Positions 10,521 through 23,008 of a stretch of 64,000 nt of DNA are shown here, one piece after another. Under the pieces are notes generated by a model. It had not been told where the DNA came from. It saw nothing but the letters and a program-made list of their open reading frames with translations, and did no database searches. Made by a program: the position numbers and the translations under genes. Source of the stretch: Sthenelais limicola (Eukaryota > Annelida > Polychaeta > Phyllodocida > Sigalionidae); contig OW804096.1 of NCBI GenBank assembly GCA_942159475.1, forward strand, positions 17,384,906 through 17,448,905, given 5' to 3'. Position 1 is the stretch's first letter; every line of letters starts with the position of its first letter.

Positions 10521-11630
10521 CTAACTGAGTCCAGATGACAGAATTCGATAGTACGACAGGGGCTTTACCTTAACAAAAAAGTCTGGAGCTAGTGGACAAG
10601 GCAAAAAAGGTGACACTAAAAAAAATAAAAAATAAAATGACACTAAGCAGTTAGATGGAGGAGTGCAGAGTTAGAGAAGAAGGAGGCAGGTGGATGTCTC
10701 CTTTTATGGCTTTCTCCGCTCAACCACCATGATTATACCACCATTAAAGTTATTTTTATCCCCATTTTATTGTATTGGGAAACCAGCTTCTGGATAATAT
10801 CTTTAGAAAATGAAAAAGAAAGAAATATTAGCCATTGCGAGGACTACTATGGAAGAAAGGAGCCCTTAAGGAATGATTTTTTCAATCATAATAAAGAGAC
10901 GGGTTGGAAAGTAGTTTTAAGTCATCATCATTAATTCATAAAATACATCACCATTAATTTCTAAATTATTGTATTAAACTATAATTATTTGCTTTCTCTA
11001 GCTGTAATGTTATATTGTACTTTTATACAGTGAATGTTATTATTTGATTGTTAAATATCTTCTCAATTAAAGCTGTATTCACAGCAAAACACAATAGACA
11101 TTTTTGTCAATTCTTTTTACCCATAGCACTTTAGAAATGAGAGATTTAAATACTGAAAATGTAGAAAAATCAGCATCTTTTTTATAGAAATATAGGCATC
11201 AATTGCCCTTAGTCAGAAATTAGATGAATTCGACATGAAACAGCATTGTCTGAACCAAGAGGCAAACCCAGGACCTTTGGATGTCTATTTAAATGATTGG
11301 CCAATGATAATTTATATCAATTTATATAAGCTTATCCCCGAATGATTAGAATCATAGGAATGAACAGTTACTCTGATATAACTTCACTATCAGTCACTTA
11401 ATTTCATGAGCGTTAATAGGGCATCTTACTACTCGCTACGACAAATAGAATCTGGTTTAAATAGTCTATACTCTCCCTCATTTCATCTACCATTTTTACT
11501 ATTCTTTCATCTATTTCCAAGCCTCATTATTTCATATGGTGTGGTAAAGATACTATAATTTAAGATGTGTAAGTTAGAAAGATTTCTCACTTAAGAAACA
11601 AATTGAAGACAAGCCGGCAATATTATGATG
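10521..11630. other. Unannotated AT-rich stretch
   Basis: A-rich runs near 10,615 and otherwise plain AT-rich sequence. No repeat family, splice pair or protein feature was recognised. Confidence 0.4.
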
Positions 11631-11632
11631 CC

Positions 11633-11860
11633 CTACACTGATAGACCCGCGCCCGTTTTATCAGTCAGATATAAATATTTCCCCAGCAATGACTGATTAT
11701 TTTCAGCCGCAAATGGGCGCGACTGATAATTATCAGTCACCTCGGTAAAAAACAGCCATCACTGGTTTTTCTCAGTGCCTTCCTGGAAATCTCAGTCAGT
11801 GACTGATTTTCCGTAGCGCCGATGGGAATATCAGTCAGTGACTGTTTTTTTCTGTCCCGT
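11633..11860. repeat. Short inverted-repeat cluster related to the 22.3-kb array
   Basis: Repeated CAGTCAGTGACTG-like words, several followed by T runs, with one end CTACACTGATAGACCCG. The complement of that end (GGTCTATCAGTGTA) closes the 22.2-22.6 kb array. The two loci are therefore diverged copies of one element whose core is CAGTCA/TGACTG here and CGGTCA/TGACCG there. Confidence 0.5.
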
Positions 11861-11880
11861 CGCTTCATGCATCGCTGACC

Positions 11881-12112
11881 ATGTCTCTGTATATCCCCGC
11901 TCTCTGTTTCTCTCTATCCCCGCTCTCTGACCCTCACTATCCCCACTCTCTGTCCCATTCTACCCCCGCTCATTATCCCTCTCTATCCCCGCTCTCTAGC
12001 CCTCTTTATCCTCCCTCTGTCTCTCTCTCTTTCCCCACTCTCTGTCTCTCTATCCCCGCTCTCTGTCTCTCTCTCTCTATCCCCGCTCTCTGTCTCTCTA
12101 TTCCCGCTGAAT
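11881..12112 (+). repeat. Pyrimidine-rich tandem tract
   Basis: Imperfect tandem repeats of 'CTCTCTATCCCCGCTCTCTGT' type, ~20-30 bp period. The long reading frame over it is low complexity (Leu/Ser/Pro) and not a gene. Confidence 0.85.
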
Positions 12113-12239
12113 AATATGTGTGCATGGAAAATATTTGACCTAATGGCTAGAAAACCTTACCCCGACGTAGGCAGCCCCCGACCTAGGCACCCTCCCTCTT
12201 GTAGGCCCATAGTGGCAGCAAGTAAACTCTACCCAATGC

Positions 12240-12420
12240 ACACACGCAGTGCGCTGTGTTACGCCGAAACCGCACATTCAGTGTGAATTCACACACTGAC
12301 GCGCGATATACGCTCTCCCAGCGGCCGGCGCTATCACACCTTGCCTTGCTACCTGCAAACAGCCGCTAAATATAGCGATATTCTACCGCAAATAACGCGC
12401 ATCAGAACAGCGTCAGTAGA
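12240..12420. other. CpG-richer patch with a 14-bp palindrome
   Basis: CpG density rises above the surroundings (ACGCCGAAACCGC, GACGCGCGATATACGC, GCGGCCGGCGC). GTGTGAATTCACAC is a perfect palindrome. It might be a weak CpG-island-like promoter; no other evidence supports that. Confidence 0.25.
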
Positions 12421-12429
12421 CTATGTTCA

Positions 12430-13320
12430 GATGGTGTAGCACTTAGAAAATCAAGCCAGAACCCAGTGTCACCGTTGGTGAAAGCATAGGCCTAAATAAA
12501 ATGTGGGATCGATGAGAATTGGTAGATATGTTGCATGGTGAAGATATAGGCCTAGGCTAGAAAAGATGATATCTTCCATGCAAATTCCATGATATTTTTT
12601 TTAAGTATTAACTTTTGAAAGTAGCTTAAACATCACTGAAATATGACTGCCATTTTGCAACGACTCAATCATCCCTTTGTAGCTCAAGATATACTTCCCA
12701 TCTTTATTTGACTCTGTTCAGGGATGTAGGCTATACCACCCTATGCTGTTGACTTATTACAATAATATGAGATCTGTATGTACTGGGCTTAGCCTATCTA
12801 TTGCGGTTCTGTTTTAGATTAAATGCGTGATATCCCACCGCATTAATCATGTGCCAAAACAGCATTTCTTTTAGGTGTAGCTCTTAGAAAATCAAGCCAG
12901 AATCCAATGTCACTTTTGTTGAAAATATAATTAAAATGCTGGTGATGAGAATTGGTAAATATGTTGCATGGTATTTGAAGGTATAGAAAAGATATCGTAA
13001 TATCTCCCAAATTCTATGATAAATCTTTCTGTAGGCTAGTATAAACTTTGAAAGTACAATTTGTGAAACTTATCGCACTTGCTATGTAGCCTAAGCCTAT
13101 AGGCCTATAGCCCCTATTTTCATAGGGGCTATCATATATTGTTGATAGAAATTAAATACAAATTCATAAACATGTTCACCAATCATGCATTGGATGTGAT
13201 GCTTGACTTCTATTATGTTGGTAGATAGGCCTATGTTGCATGATATTTGATTTTAAGGAGATAATATCTTCCAAATTCTATAACGTTAGGCTTAATTAGA
13301 ATTCAATAGTAGTGCACAGT
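12430..13320. repeat. Old tandem duplication, ~440-bp period
   Basis: GTGTAGCACTTAGAAAATCA…GATGAGAATTGGTAGATATG at 12,436-12,540 recurs diverged at ~12,875-12,975, with a partial third match around 13,190-13,300 (TGTTGCATG, TATCTTCCAAATTCTAT). The sequence is not assigned to a known element. Confidence 0.55.
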
Positions 13321-13524
13321 CTTCAACAATGCACAAAATCACCAGTAGGCCTATAATGTTTTAGCTTTAATGTGATGTTTTTGATAACTTATTTTCTCTC
13401 ATTTAAATATGAAATATTGACGGTAGGCTACATTTATTAATGCGTTCGTAGAATTCACTGTGTTTGTCAAAATGTAGCCTATTTTCATAGGCCCTACCAA
13501 GTCCAAACATTGAATAAAGGAGTC

Positions 13525-13558
13525 ACTGAAGAAGGAGAGAACCCATCTCCGAAACATG
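13525..13558 (+). ncRNA. Hammerhead-like motif, possible Penelope-type 3' remnant
   Basis: CTGAAGA fits the hammerhead core CUGANGA. A GGAG…CTCC stem follows, then GAAAC, and downstream an AATAAACAACAACAAAAAAA tail. Such CUGANGA-stem-GAAAC motifs are known at the ends of Penelope-like retroelements. One extra A sits between the core and stem II, so activity is doubtful, and no retroelement coding sequence is adjacent. Confidence 0.3.
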
Positions 13559-13789
13559 TAGGCCTATGGTCGTGAATGAATAAACAACAACAAAAAAACT
13601 TTATCTCTCAGGGTCTTATTGGGTATTGTGTCAACCTTATACCGTCCTGATTGAATAAAAATGTATCTTAGGCTATATATCAAGGCATTAATTAATTGTA
13701 AAGACATCACATTGTCTTCCCCCACTGAAAGAAAAGATAGGGACCTTCAATACAAAGTCAAATGTTAAGAGTGACACCGGTTGAACTAA

Positions 13790-13988
13790 ATATAGCGTCA
13801 CCAATTTTCACCAAATTTTGACGTCCTGTGGAATGAGGAAGGCAGTAGTACCGCAGCGCCGCCTAGCGTATCATTATTGCAATGCCATTTGTGCGGACGG
13901 TGCAGACATGTTATTTCAGTGGGCATCGCTCTTGTTAGGCATGATCGACTGAGATTCAAGTTAAGATTTCTAACCAAATCCCACACAG
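13790..13988 (+). other. Possible non-coding or 5' exon ending in a consensus donor
   Basis: Ends CACACAG|GTAAGTAG at 13,988/13,989, a near-ideal 5' splice site. The sequence is CpG-richer than its surroundings (ACCGCAGCGCCGCCTAGCG) and lies at the start of an 8-kb MITE-free island. About 140 bp downstream there are two ATGGCG words of YY1 type (14,129 and 14,153). No protein can be assigned, so it could be a 5' UTR exon or chance. Confidence 0.3.
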
Positions 13989-16900
13989 GTAAGTAGTATT
14001 GTTAATGTTATACCCTTTTTAACGATTTAGAGCGATTACCAGACTCATTTGTAAGAGCATTGATTTCTATTTAAGCTAGTTTTTCGTTTTCTTAAATCCC
14101 CACAACATTACGCAATCCAATAATCAAAATGGCGACCTATAAACAATGGGAGCATGGCGGCCATGAAAAGGGGACTGACTGGTCACAGCCACTGCTAAAC
14201 TGGGTTCATTTACATATCCCTGTTCTATCAAGCATTGAGCTGGAAAATAGATGGTTCTTGCAATATCAACGATTCAAATTCAAGGATTCATCACATTTCT
14301 GCCCACACTGATTAGTCAAAGCAGCCGAGAAAGTAGCCGGAGATTTACTATAAGCTAAATGGCCGTTTGTCATGCAGTGTGCGACATATATAGTGGGTTG
14401 GGTTGCCATAGACAGTCTAGGCAACTGTACTGCCCCTTTACAGTACTACGTTAACTGTATTAGGCTATTACAGCAGAACTGTATAGAGATAGACACGATC
14501 TATCTATAGACAGTTGGGCCGTGACATTTTGAGATTTCATGGCCCGACTATGATTTCCCATGGCCCCACTATATTGTGAATATATTACATTGTCTTGGGG
14601 GAGGAGGGGGGGGGGGGCATACTGTATACAAGACTGTTAGACGAATCATTTGACAAATTACACCTTCATCACCTCCTTTCACACTGAATGAACAATAATA
14701 TTTATGAAACATTAAATCAATGATGTATACGATGTAATTGCAAACTCTGCCTTTCCCTTGAAGTTCAGAAATAAGTAGGCCTACCGGTACATGTATGTAC
14801 CCATGAACATGTCATTAGAATATAAATGAATTATCAACCCCCCATTCGGATTGTCCTAAAAACATTCACAGTGGCTAAAATTTACAATATATGAATTTTT
14901 CATAGACCTTTGTCATCAACGTTATTCCCATTTTGATAAAGAGAAATGAACAGAGGTTTCACATTGAGGTTTTACTTCATTTATTACGATCCTATCGTCC
15001 AAGAATTATCAAGAAATGCTAAATAAAATGGTATCTATATGCTATAATACAACCCCTTTCCCATTCCCAGAGATACGAATTATATTCCTATGTACCCAGG
15101 GAAGTCTAAGCATTATAGTTCCAAGAATTATTAAGAAATGGTCTCCCGTTCAAGAATTATAAATTGTTGGACGCAGTGTGAGCGGCAGGGAGGTGTCAGT
15201 GTGAGTGCAATGGTCCCAAAAGACTCATGCGACCACTAGGGTCCCAAAAGACCTGTTACCCTGTTGAATAGAACTGTAGCGATTGGATTATAGCCATTTA
15301 TTGAGAATCAAAATAAATTTGTTGTACTTAAAACTTCAAAAAATTTAAAGAATTCAGAATCTACTCATAACTCTAGTGTACCAAAACTTTCTTCTGATTA
15401 AAAAAAATCCCTAATAGTAATAGGCCTAAGCATGACAAAATTACTTTGAGAAATGGCAAAATAAAAAAAATGAGAACGTAGGTACTCAAAATGATGAATT
15501 GATGTGCAAACTTCTCTACTTCATTAAAGGAATCCGACCATTTACTAAGCTTTTTCTTGTTGAATTCTGGGGAAAATGTGGGAGATATTTTTCTTATTGC
15601 GACTTTTTGGCTAAAAACTATGAAACACACTTCCTATTGCTATTGCTATATTGCTCAAAGAGAGAAAGTAGGGTTCGGAGATATTTGGTTCCAATACCTT
15701 CAATGCATTCAAGTGGCATAATAGCCAAGTTGCCGACCACCAAAATGTGCATATTTAAGCCTTGTAAAGCATTGAAATACTGTTAAAAATGCGAGAAGTC
15801 TAAATATATTAACAGCAAAGTTTTCCTGTGATTCTTTTTTTCCCCTTTTCGTTGTACAGATATGACAATCTATTGATAGTTGTGGTGAATTTTGGAAGGC
15901 AGTAGCTTTATTTCTTTAATTTAACAAAGTGGTTGGGTCTCGGCATTAGATAATATGATATGTTCCTTCCTTGGTTAATGCCTTAAACTGATATCTGGGA
16001 GCAGATCATTTTGACTGCTATATTTCGGTAACAATTTATTAAAATTAATTAAAATCTAATTTATAATTCAAGAGATCACCAGGCGAATATTATGTATGTT
16101 GAGCTGTTAGGCATAAGCTGTGGGCTACAGGTGTTAGAACTCTGAAGGCTTGATGTCAAATATAGTAAAGTTTTGTATATAGTATTAACAGTACCAGTCA
16201 GGGGAAAATAGGAAGTATACTATGCATAGTATATGATAATTGGGCCAGTGTCATTAGTATGTATGTAGAATTTCTACTGGGTGATTGCAGGGATGTATGC
16301 TAAATATAAACGTATTGAGGTTATGTTTGCACATATTGACTGATTACTACATATATGATATGTTCTTTGTCTATAATGATTATCGTGGCGAAGTTAAATA
16401 TAGAGTAGAGTAAGAGAAACATGTTACTACTGTACATGGAATACATCCCTTTGTTCGAGAGTCAAATGGTGGAAATATTAAAGGTTCATTTAAACATTAT
16501 GAAGGCTGTAGAAACTCTAGGATTAACAGCGATTTTTCCAAATATTTTCTTGTTAGTATATATTTATATCGCCGTGCATCAGCCAATCAAGCCTGTATAG
16601 CCCTAATGCAGTGATATAGGCTACCGGTATATAGAGCCACTCCTGGTGCCGAATATGCTTATGACCATTTTGGTGAATAGTTTGGAGTTCATCAGTTCAC
16701 TTATTTTTATCATTTCTATCGATTCATGATTAATTATTGGTATTTTTAGTGATTATTTCCACTATTTCGACTTTAAAAGTGGGAATATGTATGAATATTT
16801 GTTAGTATTAAGTAATATTTTTACTCTGAGCATTGTATTATTGCACCTGTGGCGACGGTGTAATAATAATGTCTAAGAATTGTCAAAACGGCCCCCGATG

Positions 16901-18655
16901 CACTAGGCTACCATGTAAAGTGACCGGGTGTGAGGCTACATTTCCCGGCGGCCAGCTACGGCAAACGTCGGCCCCTTTATGTCAGCCACATTGATCTAAA
17001 TAAATCTTTAAAGACCCACTGACACTGGAAATGATATGTACTTTTGCCCCCCTTGTATGGTAGCCGGCCTAACCATGATTCCAGATCCAATCCGAAAGGG
17101 GGGTTAATATTTCATTTATATTCTTTATTCTTAAGTAAGATCATGGGTACCGCTAAATTTTGGTTTTAAATTTCAACCATGTTAACCACTGGTAGTGGTC
17201 AAATAAGTCTCATCTTTAGGCCTATATCTTCCCCTCTCCCCCTCCTTTTTTGTCTATCATTTCTCTCCCCTCTCTCTGTCGATTTTCTTTATGTACTTTT
17301 CCTTTGGGAGGTCCAATTTCATCAGCTGTCCTTTCCATAAACACACCATAATTCCATAAAACTGGGGAAGATTACAAATGAATAATATAAGGCTCAGGAA
17401 TTAGAGCCTTTGAATATCGATGAGCATCTAGTTCACCATCTCCATATCTCCTTCACTCTTTAATAATCTTTCTTCTCTCGACTCTTTCTCTATTTCTCCT
17501 GTCTACGCCCCTAGTTGAGACTAAATATTAACTGTCTACTGTTTTCTATAATATACATACACACAAATTGATAATCATAGTGCGGAAAGTTGGGTGAGTT
17601 GGGTTGACGGGGGTGGGGAGGATTCAGCTAGTTCTTACAATAAATTGCATAATGTCCTAACATACTGATAGAGGACACAGCTCAAAACTTATTAAAAAAT
17701 TAAATAGTTATAATATATGGATGTAACCTGGGTTAATTTGCTGTTCGTTAGTACTAATTATTTAGTTAATATTAGGCCTAGGCAAGGTGAAGCTGGCACG
17801 ACACATGGGGTTCAAAGGACATTTAAGTAATAAGAATTGTCAGAAAAATGGTTCAAAATATGGGCCTGCACCTGTCAGGTTGATACAGGTGATAAGGAGG
17901 GACACCACTGAAACTATTATTTTTAATCTGAGGTTTGTCTAGTTCAATCGGAATACATTGTCGGTAAAAATGAAATGATTAAGCTTAAGTTTCTTTAAAT
18001 GTACTATGTATACATGGACATTCAATGCTTTCACAGTTAAGACATACCCCTGATAAATGAAGTAACCATAAGTTGGTGAATCTTATCATTTTTGTTCTAA
18101 ATTCGGAGGCCACCAATAATACTTGTACTAGGCAAATACATTGGGCAATGTCGTGTTACAGTAACATCTTTTTTTCCCTTTTAAACAGCATATCGGTGGC
18201 AGACATCTCTGTTCCAAGCTGATGATTACAAAAGTAATGATGGACAGACCTGAACGATAAGAGATAGGCACCGCAATAATGGAGCCCATGTTTGATTCGT
18301 GTTGCCTTAAATTTATGGTAAGTGTTAATTACTTTAAGTTTGAAATACATTGTTGCTAACTTCTTCTGTCTTGTCGTTAATGACAAATTGTATTTCTATA
18401 GAAATTAGTATTAGATAGCTTTATAGGTTACTTTTCACATTATTATCTTTAAATCCCATGCAGAGCATCCTTTTTCATGGATCATAGAATTGAATAAATA
18501 CGAGTAGTAAGACTACAAGTGCTCTGAGAGTAAAATCGCATATAGTGCAATGCAACTTTTGCTGAGAGTGAAGTATGAGGTCTCTAAGAGTGGTTTAACA
18601 CATTATTACATATGTGAGCAGTTAGAAAGGTGCAGTTTGGGGGTGCAGTTTGGTT
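13989..18655. other. MITE-free stretch without recognised genes (possible intron)
   Basis: No copy of families A-D, no satellite and no protein family was seen over 4.6 kb, whereas these families recur every few kilobases elsewhere. A G13 run lies near 14,605 and a pyrimidine-rich patch near 17,225-17,290. Frames at 14,129-14,311 and 15,499-15,786 show no recognisable domain. Confidence 0.35.
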
Positions 18656-18659
18656 GATA

Positions 18660-18740
18660 TGAACCGCTCACGTGTACAGTTCGGCCAAAGACGCAATTTC
18701 ATTGGTCAACGTAGGCCAGATGACGTCGTCCCAACCGCGT
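18660..18740. promoter_or_regulatory. Promoter-like patch: E-box, CCAAT, CRE-like
   Basis: TCACGTGTAC (CACGTG E-box), CATTGGTCA (inverted CCAAT box) and ATGACGTCGTC (CRE-like) occur within ~70 bp. This is motif evidence only. Confidence 0.25.
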
Positions 18741-18843
18741 AACTTAGGCCTACGAATTGCGGTGAATGAAGCCTCCTCGAGCTAAACTATAGGCTTAACA
18801 AGTTAAAGTTACTTTTTAACATCCAAATAGAGTGTGTAATAAA

Positions 18844-18974
18844 TAGCAAATGGCCCTCTGTTCAGGTTCAAACTGATCTCGACCCATCAGAAAACGGGTA
18901 CTCACCCCTTCGGGGTTTGTCCCATTTTCTGAAGGGTCTCGATCAGTTTGAACCCTCCATCGGGCCATTTGCTA
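18844..18974. repeat. 131-bp hairpin capped by a TTCG tetraloop
   Basis: The left arm TAGCAAATGGCCC…GGTTCAAACTGATC…CAGAAAA pairs with TTTTCTG…GATCAGTTTGAACC…GGGCCATTTGCTA. The tip ACCCCTTCGGGGT (18,904-18,916) forms a C(UUCG)G-type loop. It could be a foldback transposon or a long RNA hairpin. Confidence 0.75.
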
Positions 18975-19157
18975 TGAGAATCGTATATATTGCAATGCAC
19001 CCTTAGTGTTTTAAATATTATTTTTCTCCCAATTTGAAGGTTTGAGCTTGTTTTCCTCAATATTCATTTGGGCTATAACCACTGAAGTCTCCATAGGCCT
19101 AGTGATCTGGGAATATGATTGCCACATATTTAATCAGAAATTTCCTTATATTTACAG

Positions 19158-22040
19158 GATCTACATCAATATCAAGCCTCAACAAATGGAATGTAATCCT
19201 GCAACAGATGCCATGCTTCATCTCAAGATTTCTTCATTCTACCAGAAGTCTGGAGCATTCCTATTGAGGGGCCACAGTTCCAATGATATAATTAGCAAGT
19301 CTACTATTTGACGTCATAATCCGTCTGGAGGACCCAACCTCATCCATTCAAGTGAAGACTTCAGTTATTATCACTCAATGATTGCTTGGCCAATTCAACT
19401 TCAAATATATGTATAAATATATAACTGCAGTAGAGTATTGAAACGTTGAGTCTTATATAAGTTTTATATTGTCTCAAAATCTGTAATTATATAGTTTTTT
19501 CAGGAAGAAGGTCTAAAGATGACCATTTTGTCAGAAAAAGCCTGTATTCTGAGGAATAAGGTATTTAAAATTAAAACGTTGAAGGGTATGTGACCATTTA
19601 TTGAGATACATTAATATAATTGCATTTATCGAGATATTTTATTAAGATATGGAGCAGTATCTTCAGGCACTGACTTCTTTCAGTGAAACTGGCTGTTTTC
19701 ACTTGAAATAAGTATGGCGGGGCTTATGATATTACTCTGGGTTATGTTTTAAGTATAATTTAGGTTCCTACCGATTCAAAATTGTCATTTTTATCACAAT
19801 TCCGCATCATATTGGTTTAGCATTGAAGGTATGACTGACATGATCACATCGTTGGCGACTTCCAAGATTGCCACCTCGGCAAGATTTGTCAAATCTTGAA
19901 TTCGCCGTGCCGAATAATCCTTAAACTTCAATGATTTTAAAAATGTTTTCACTGGTTATGTAGTCTAGTAGACTTCTCCCACCATTTGGACGAAAAGATT
20001 TAAAAAATATATCAATATTTATCATGTTTACAGCCACTTAGAGAATTCCTATACTAACTCTATGGGTGCAAGACTTATGATTTATCAGGAATCCATTTCA
20101 CTGGAGTCCATCGGACTCAGTCTAATATCAATAATGCCAATAATTCTTCAACATTGTGTACCAGATTTTATTTGATCTATTGGACAAGTGTGTTTCGTTC
20201 TAAGCTGTTATGAATCTCTGACATTGTTACCATGATATTATTGTATTTTTATTTCTTATAAATATAGATTTCTACTACCAACGAATGGGTTATTTTAGAT
20301 GCTAAGCTTTATTAATGTTTAATAAGGTTAGAATACTTCTCAAGGTTTAAGTGTTTATATGACACAAAGACAGAAATACATTGTGTATTGCTGTTTACTC
20401 ACGTTGGACAATGGTTCTAGGACATGGCCAACGCCATTTAAAAATTGTTTGTTGGCTATTGACGTCATTCTAATGGTAAATTGTAACATGATTTGTATGT
20501 TTAAGGGCTATGATAACAATTGCCATGCGTTTTGCGTCATTTGCCTTAGGTCTATGAGAATGATGAAATAGTAATGATGTAATGAGTAAGGTATGGTGAA
20601 GAAAATTTAAGAATTATTTAAGAATAATCTTGAAATGATTAAATAGCTTGGAAAGATGATTTGACATGATTTGCTCCTATAAAATAATTATGATGATCTC
20701 TGTAACACTATATAAACGTCTGTATAAACTCTAAATATTGGTTAGATGAATTCACTTTTATTCCAGTCGTTAGAGATTTGTTATGTGTGTTATTTACTCT
20801 TTTTATTTATGGATGATCTGCCCAGCAGAGGGAATGACCATTTATACATATTGATGTTAAATACAAACGAAACTATTATTTTATGTGACTGACTCTGAAA
20901 TGACATTGTAAGCCATATCAGGGAGTATGAAGAGTGAATTTCAGTGACTCAATGTAGCCGTCAGTCTACTCAGCCGTTCAATTCAATTAGAATATTGGTC
21001 AAAACCTTATTTGTGAATGATTGGCAATGTGTAGTATCAAGGCTGATGTGACGAAATTCATCAAAATTGGGTGTTGTCGCATCAAATAACACTTAAACTT
21101 CAACGATTTTCAAGATTCTTTCCCTGTTTATTTCATCTAGGAACCTAGTTACGTCGTATAGACGAAGGGATTTTTAAAATATTCAATATTTGATGATTTT
21201 ATACCTGCTTTAGTGATGCCAATGCACTTCCTATGGCAGACAAAGATTTGTATTTCTTGCGATTTCCAATGGAAATTTTCGCAGCTTAACAGTCAACTAA
21301 GAGTTGTCAAGTGATCAAAATGGCTTCCATAAGATGGACAAACGTTGTATTTAACTAGTCTAGATTATTCAGAGCTATTATTTAATATTTTGATTTTCAC
21401 CAGACTTGAGCGATTTTAAAACTCTATGGAGAATTAACACTGATGTTGATGTCAGAAGCTATTACACATCATTATTTTGCATCAGCGGCTGGAATATCAT
21501 GAATTTCAAGGTTTATCATTGTTAAATAATAGTTTAATGTGTAATGTTGAGGTATTTTATCCAAGTTCTGTCGGTTTTGCTGATTGTAGTGATGTGTTAT
21601 TTTGAGGCTTCAGCACCCTGTCCAGTTTTAAGCTGTTAAAATAAATATGAATGTAAGGTATGAGGTGGCTTATTTGTGAAAGCAATCAGTGCCATTTATA
21701 AGTGCTATGGCTATGCACTATTGATATATCTATGTGATGAAGTATTGTGATAGATTATTGTATTTCGAGGCTTCAGTAACCTGTGTTATTTTTAACTGGA
21801 TACTTGTGGCAGTGCATTGGTTAAAATATGAAAATACATACTCTGTAGATGTCTCAGTTCATAAATTATGGTAGTTTCATATTGATTTTGATTCATTTTG
21901 AGGCTACAATTATAAGCCGATAATAATCTGCAACAAGAGGCTAGTCCTCCCCAATGCCTGGCTGTGCCAAGCACACACAATTCTAAATAAAGTAATAAAT
22001 GTGTATGTGACGAATGTAAATAAAGTGTTGCTTTATATGA
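19158..22040 (+). other. Possible terminal exon with long 3' UTR
   Basis: TTTCCTTATATTTACAG|G at 19,157/19,158 is a good acceptor. The frame then reads ~50 codons (IYINIKPQQMECNPATDAML…) to a TGA at 19,309. Some 2.7 kb of AT-rich, repeat-free sequence follows, ending in two AATAAA signals (21,986 and 22,019) with a GT-rich element just after the second. The peptide is not recognised. A long non-coding RNA end is equally possible. Confidence 0.3.
21986..22024 (+). terminator. Paired poly(A) signals
   Basis: AATAAA at 21,986 and again at 22,019, with TTTCCAGTGTTTGTT (a GT-rich downstream element) starting ~20 bp after the second. The spacing suits cleavage near 22,040. Confidence 0.4.
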
Positions 22041-22119
22041 TTTCCAGTGTTTGTTACCATTTCCTTTCTAGTTAGTCATATTGAAATTGTTTTAGGTTTT
22101 CAGCAGGGGTATATTACTA

Positions 22120-22600
22120 GCCTGTGACACCCCAGGAATTGCAGCTTCCCGGTGTGTCACAGGGGATATTAGTACTATAAAACCTGATAATTCCTATTTT
22201 CATAACCCCTATAATTTGAATTAATGAAAAACCATCAATCTAACAAAAAACGGTCAAGTTAAAGGGCCACTGAAAAATAACGGTCAAACCTTGGTTACCA
22301 CCGAAAAAAACGGTCAAATATTGGTAAAAAAAACACCCTGCAAAAAACAGTCAGCATTGAGATCACTGGGATTTATCGGTCACTGACCGTTTTTTTTCTC
22401 GGTCACCAAAAGTGATGACCGTTTTTTTTCTCGGTCACCAAAAGTGATGACCGTTTTTTTTCTCGGTCACCAAAATCTGACCGTTTTTTTTCGGTCACTG
22501 AAAATCTGACCGTTTTTTTCTCGGTCAGTGCCTGGCAATTGGATGCCAGCGAATTCCTGAGAAAAAACGGTCACTCACCGAGGTTGGGTCTATCAGTGTA
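22120..22600. repeat. Element with tandem terminator-like hairpins
   Basis: Opens with a stem-loop (CCTGTGACACCC…GGTGTGTCACAGG, 22,122-22,168). After several AAAACGGTCAA words comes an array of 28-32 bp units, CGGTCACCAAAAGTGATGAC followed by CG and T7-8 (units at ~22,385, 22,417, 22,449, 22,479 and 22,507). Each unit can fold CGGTCA/TGACCG and is followed by a T run. It closes with GGGTCTATCAGTGTA. Confidence 0.7.
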
Positions 22601-22773
22601 CTGTAAGAATGTATTAAATAGAATACAGGGCTCCTGAAAATCAATGTAAATTGAGACTGTTCTGAAATAAAAAGAAATTTGAACACAAAATAAATGCTCT
22701 TCCTACTGAGCTATCCAGGCTGCAGTAGTTTAGACGTTCCTAACCAGGTCTTATTATCTAGGATACTTCACAT

Positions 22774-23008
22774 GGGTCAGATCGTCAGAAAATGTACAAT
22801 TGGCAGATCTACACATTTAGGGTATTCTGCTAAACTAGACTGAAAATTTATGAATACAAGGTATATCTGAGTATATTTGGTATAGCATTGATTTAAAGTA
22901 TCAATTCTGTTATGTCAAACTGCATTTTGAAACTCATTTTTGTTTTAAATGTGGGTTTTTTGAGAGGATTGGTGAAGCCGAATTGTACATTTTCTGAAAA
23001 TCTGACTC
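22774..23008. mobile_element. Family A MITE, copy 6
   Basis: Full 235-bp copy with ACAT on both sides (22,770-22,773 and 23,009-23,012), a 4-bp target duplication. Confidence 0.9.
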
